The notes under the pieces are model-generated. The model had not been told where the DNA came from. It did no database searches and was given only the letters and a program-made list of their open reading frames with translations. A stretch of 64,000 bases of DNA from Rhizophagus irregularis (lineage: Eukaryota; Glomeromycota; Glomeromycetes; Glomerales; Glomeraceae): NCBI RefSeq assembly GCF_026210795.1, contig NC_089434.1, positions 2,976,001-3,040,000 of the forward strand, read 5' to 3'. This document shows, piece after piece, positions 61,142-64,000 of this stretch (positions are counted from its first letter, which is position 1; each line of letters starts with the position of its first letter). A program made the position numbers and the translations under genes.

Positions 61142-62107
61142 TTAAAAATGGCGATTATTAGGATTATTGGGATCATCAGGATCATCAGACGACTGACTAC
61201 ATATTTTAATTTTTTTAGTATATACTAAAAAACCTATTACACAAATAATTAACAAAGGAAGGCCAACACTCAAACCAATTATTAAAGGAAGATTATTTGA
61301 ATTATTTAAATTTGAAAGAGGTGGAACTTCATATATACTTAGGGCAAAAGAACCTCCACATAATTGATAATTATTGCCTGGACAACTATTACTACAATAT
61401 TCTGATCCTAATAATCGTCCTAAAGGATTATATGTATTACCACAAAAACACTGAACTCTTGCTTCTAATCCAGCATAGCGATAGTTTCCCTCCCGACAAT
61501 AATTTATGCATTCTTCAACTGTCATAGTTTCAGTATTTGTACATTTATTGCCCAAAACTCTTTGACCACAATATCTATTATCCTCAATACATCCTCTATA
61601 ATTAGGATATTTAACCTTATCTTTATCTATATTATTCATTATATTAAGTTTTTCTTCAACCGTGATACCGATTGGAGGGGTAAAATATTGTATTTCCGCT
61701 TTGTAAACAGTGTAAGCTCCTAATCCACCACACGGGTAAGTCACATTTCCTTTATAGGTAGCTGTTGTGCATAATTTATTACAAAGTTTATTGTCAGCTT
61801 CGATATAAGTTTGAAGAGCATCTGCATATCCACATCTGCAATTAATACCATTCTCTAAAGCCGCATAAGTAAAAAGGTAGTCAATACAATGTTTAATGCA
61901 GTGACCTACATTCATAAGATTATGATTTGTGTAAGGATCAGGGAAATTTAAACTTGGTCTGTTTGGACTGTTTAGTGTTGCCAGACCATTGAAAGAATCG
62001 GCAATAGAACTAGTATTATAAATAAAACATCCCGTTGGATTAACTTGAGGATCTTGTCTAAGAACCTCACCGTTTGAGTCGCAGCTTTCATTACAAGTTT
62101 CTGCCAT
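61142..62107 (-). CDS. Two-WSC-domain single-pass membrane protein (WSC-5)
   Basis: Single exon, 321 residues, intact. Domain 1 includes GCFIYNTSSIADSFNGLATLN, CIDYLFTYAALENGINCRCGYADALQTY and CGGLGAYTVYK. Domain 2 includes YRGCIEDNRYCGQRVLGNKC, VEECINYCREGNYRYAGLEARVQCFCGN and CPGNNYQLCGGSFALSIYEV. A short SNLNNSNN linker precedes the helix LPLIIGLSVGLPLLIICVIGFLVY. The basic KKIKICS is followed by an Asp/Pro/Asn tail (DDPDDPNNPNN). It begins MAETCNESCDSNGEV with no visible signal peptide. It is more diverged from WSC-1 and WSC-2 than they are from each other, so it is an older duplicate. Confidence 0.88.
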   Translation of the reverse strand: MAETCNESCDSNGEVLRQDPQVNPTGCFIYNTSSIADSFNGLATLNSPNRPSLNFPDPYTNHNLMNVGHCIKHCIDYLFTYAALENGINCRCGYADALQTYIEADNKLCNKLCTTATYKGNVTYPCGGLGAYTVYKAEIQYFTPPIGITVEEKLNIMNNIDKDKVKYPNYRGCIEDNRYCGQRVLGNKCTNTETMTVEECINYCREGNYRYAGLEARVQCFCGNTYNPLGRLLGSEYCSNSCPGNNYQLCGGSFALSIYEVPPLSNLNNSNNLPLIIGLSVGLPLLIICVIGFLVYTKKIKICSQSSDDPDDPNNPNNRHF

Positions 62108-64000
62108 ACTAATGAATTTGATATTATATAACGTCCGAGTATGAATAATAAGAAATATTAAAATAAAAAAAAAGGGAATAAGTCATTAATTTTGGACTGA
62201 ATTTTATTTTGACATTAACATTAAGAAAGAAAGAAATAAATAAATAAATCCTGAAAGAATTTTTTTCAGTTCCTTAAATACAATAGTTTTAACAAAGATA
62301 AAAATAAAACGCATTTAATTCCGTTATTCCGCATTTTTTTCCATAAATGTAGCAAATTACTATCACGAAAGATACCACAATAGATTATATCTGCAGAGTA
62401 CACGTACTGTACATTTTTTACAATGAGCACCGATGCGACATTTCGTAAAATCCGTTTGTACTCAAAGTTTATTAACTCATTATAAATGTATTACAAATGT
62501 TGATTTCATCGTATCATTGTAATGGAATGAACCAACGTGGACATGAGTTCTATATTAATTTTTTTTTTTTTGTAACAGTAAATATTAATAACGACAACAA
62601 AACTTAAGATGGTATAATATTGTTTTATTCATATGTTTTACTTAAATATTGTTTTTTCAGTCAATGTCGGTGAAGACCAAATTAGAACATTCCATGTTCA
62701 GCCAAATAAAATAGTGTTAAGTGTTTCAAAAAAAACCGGAATTTGATGTGATGATCATTCCAATCACGTGAAATTTTTTTAACTATACGACTATACGTAA
62801 CTTAATTTAGGCTACAAAAATATTTTTTAATTCGTTTTTCTTTACTAAGAATCAAGAATTTTTAAGTGAATTCTATTTAATAAATTTTTATACTAAATTT
62901 CTAAACCAGTAATAAGCATTTGTAGTTGAATTTTTTTCAGGAAGTAAAAAAAAACAACTATGACTCTTAAAAGATATCAAAATATAACTTTAAAATTCAG
63001 AATTATTTTGCATTTTAGATAATTCAAATTAGATGATAAATTGAAATTATACCAATTTGAAGAATAATTTTTGATATTTACTTTTTTTATTAAATTCAAT
63101 CCACCAATAATAATTCACAAATTTGCTTAAAGGCTAAATTTTTCAAATAATAGTAAAATGTTTATGAGACTGTAACCTTTAATGTTCAAGATTATTATGT
63201 ACTATAGATGAACCAAATTGGGGTGAACTATAAATTTAAATAATTTTCGTAACACACTGTAACATTCAAGTCATTCAATGAGCTCTTAATAAAATAACAT
63301 GTGCTTGCACATATAGTTTATTCACATATATATTTATGCTTAAAATAGTTTATATATAAAGTTCTTATAATATCATTTGTAATAAAAATTCTTTTTTAAA
63401 ATTGAATGAAAGTTTCTAAGTATAACGGCTCAAAAAGTCAATTTTAAATGTTACGTTTTATGCATTTAACATTCCATAAAAGGGTTAACTACCTTTCAAT
63501 ACAGATCGGCAAAGAAAGAGTACTGCGTCATTAGATAATACCCACAAATATTTACAATAAGAATCATTAGATCCCAAATATGTATCAACATGATACAAAA
63601 GTTTAATTACCTAATTTTGCGAAAATTCTGACCAAAGGATTGCACGACATGAATAGATAATCGTACATTAATTATTTCTAAAATAGGCAGCTTGCAAACG
63701 CCATTTTTCCGTATTTAATTTTATTTTATTCTGAAAGGTGATACTTACATCAAATTTGGAGGAAAAAAAAAGCAAAACAACATTATATATATATATTTTT
63801 TTTGTAAGTAAATAAGCGAACATTTAAATCATATGTTTTAATGAAGAAATTTTTACAAATTGTTGTTACATTAGGAAAAAAAATCATTTTCTTCGATATC
63901 CTTTTTAAAACAAACCCAATAAAAAAAGTATATTATTGAATTTATTAGGTATAATTATAATTGTTGAAAAATATGATTAAAATATTCTCTCTTATAAGAT
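62108..64000. other. AT-rich terminal region with no gene found
   Basis: Nearly 1.9 kb. No ORF of note, RNA gene or clear repeat is seen. One CACGTG site is at 62765-62770. The first few hundred bases must hold the WSC-5 promoter. Confidence 0.4.

Overview
This window is AT-rich eukaryotic nuclear DNA with many short GT-AG introns (mostly 50-160 nt) and compact spacers. Its gene set includes 24-sterol methyltransferase ERG6, Erf2-type DHHC acyltransferase and multi-copy WSC-domain membrane proteins, so it is fungal. It also keeps RAD51C, TOE1 and a C2orf76-like gene, which budding yeast lacks. With the base composition, the WSC expansion and the many decayed DNA transposons, this best fits an early-diverging fungus such as an arbuscular mycorrhizal Glomeromycotina (Rhizophagus-like). 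The organism assignment is inference.

Positions 1-36,700 are gene-dense housekeeping sequence. In order: RPN2 (proteasome base, minus, cut by the window edge), RPS19 (plus), a large intronless HECT E3 ligase (plus), VPS16 (minus), RAD51C (plus), NC2-beta/NCB2 (plus), ERF2 (plus), a PP2C phosphatase (minus), a DUF726 alpha/beta hydrolase (plus), ESS2 (minus), TOE1 (minus), a glutathione-peroxidase-like enzyme (plus), ATP20 (plus), a COX14-like small membrane protein (minus), ERG6 (minus), GID8 (plus) and a C2orf76/UPF0538-like gene (minus). Most start-to-start gaps are short divergent promoters and most end-to-end gaps are short. CACGTG palindromes recur in the non-coding gaps, with three upstream of RPS19. 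Ubiquitin and proteasome genes (RPN2, HECT, GID8) and mitochondrial genes (GPX-like, ATP20, COX14-like) recur here, but nothing indicates operon-like linkage.

From about 36,700 to the right edge the character changes abruptly. This part is gene-poor and dominated by a minus-strand family of two-WSC-domain single-pass membrane proteins. Three copies look intact (39,379-40,365; 43,568-44,650; 61,142-62,107). Three are pseudogenes (37,478-38,200; 55,119-56,086; 57,541-58,315), and there are further fragments. Part of the cluster arose by tandem duplication of a unit of roughly 3.6 kb, seen as three copies between about 38,110 and 48,640. The copies differ by clean insertions of non-autonomous DNA transposons: a hAT/BED-like relic in copy 1, and in copy 3 a 948-bp TA-flanked near-palindromic mariner-type element plus two MITEs of about 310 bp. 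The paralogous copies act as natural empty sites.

The other gene in the right part is a spliced astacin-family (M12A) metalloprotease at 50,814-51,815. It has an intact HExxHxxGxxH zinc site but no visible signal peptide, and none of the four canonical astacin disulfide cysteines. Its stop codon lies in a small hairpin element. I saw no tRNA, rRNA, CRISPR or retroelement coding sequence.
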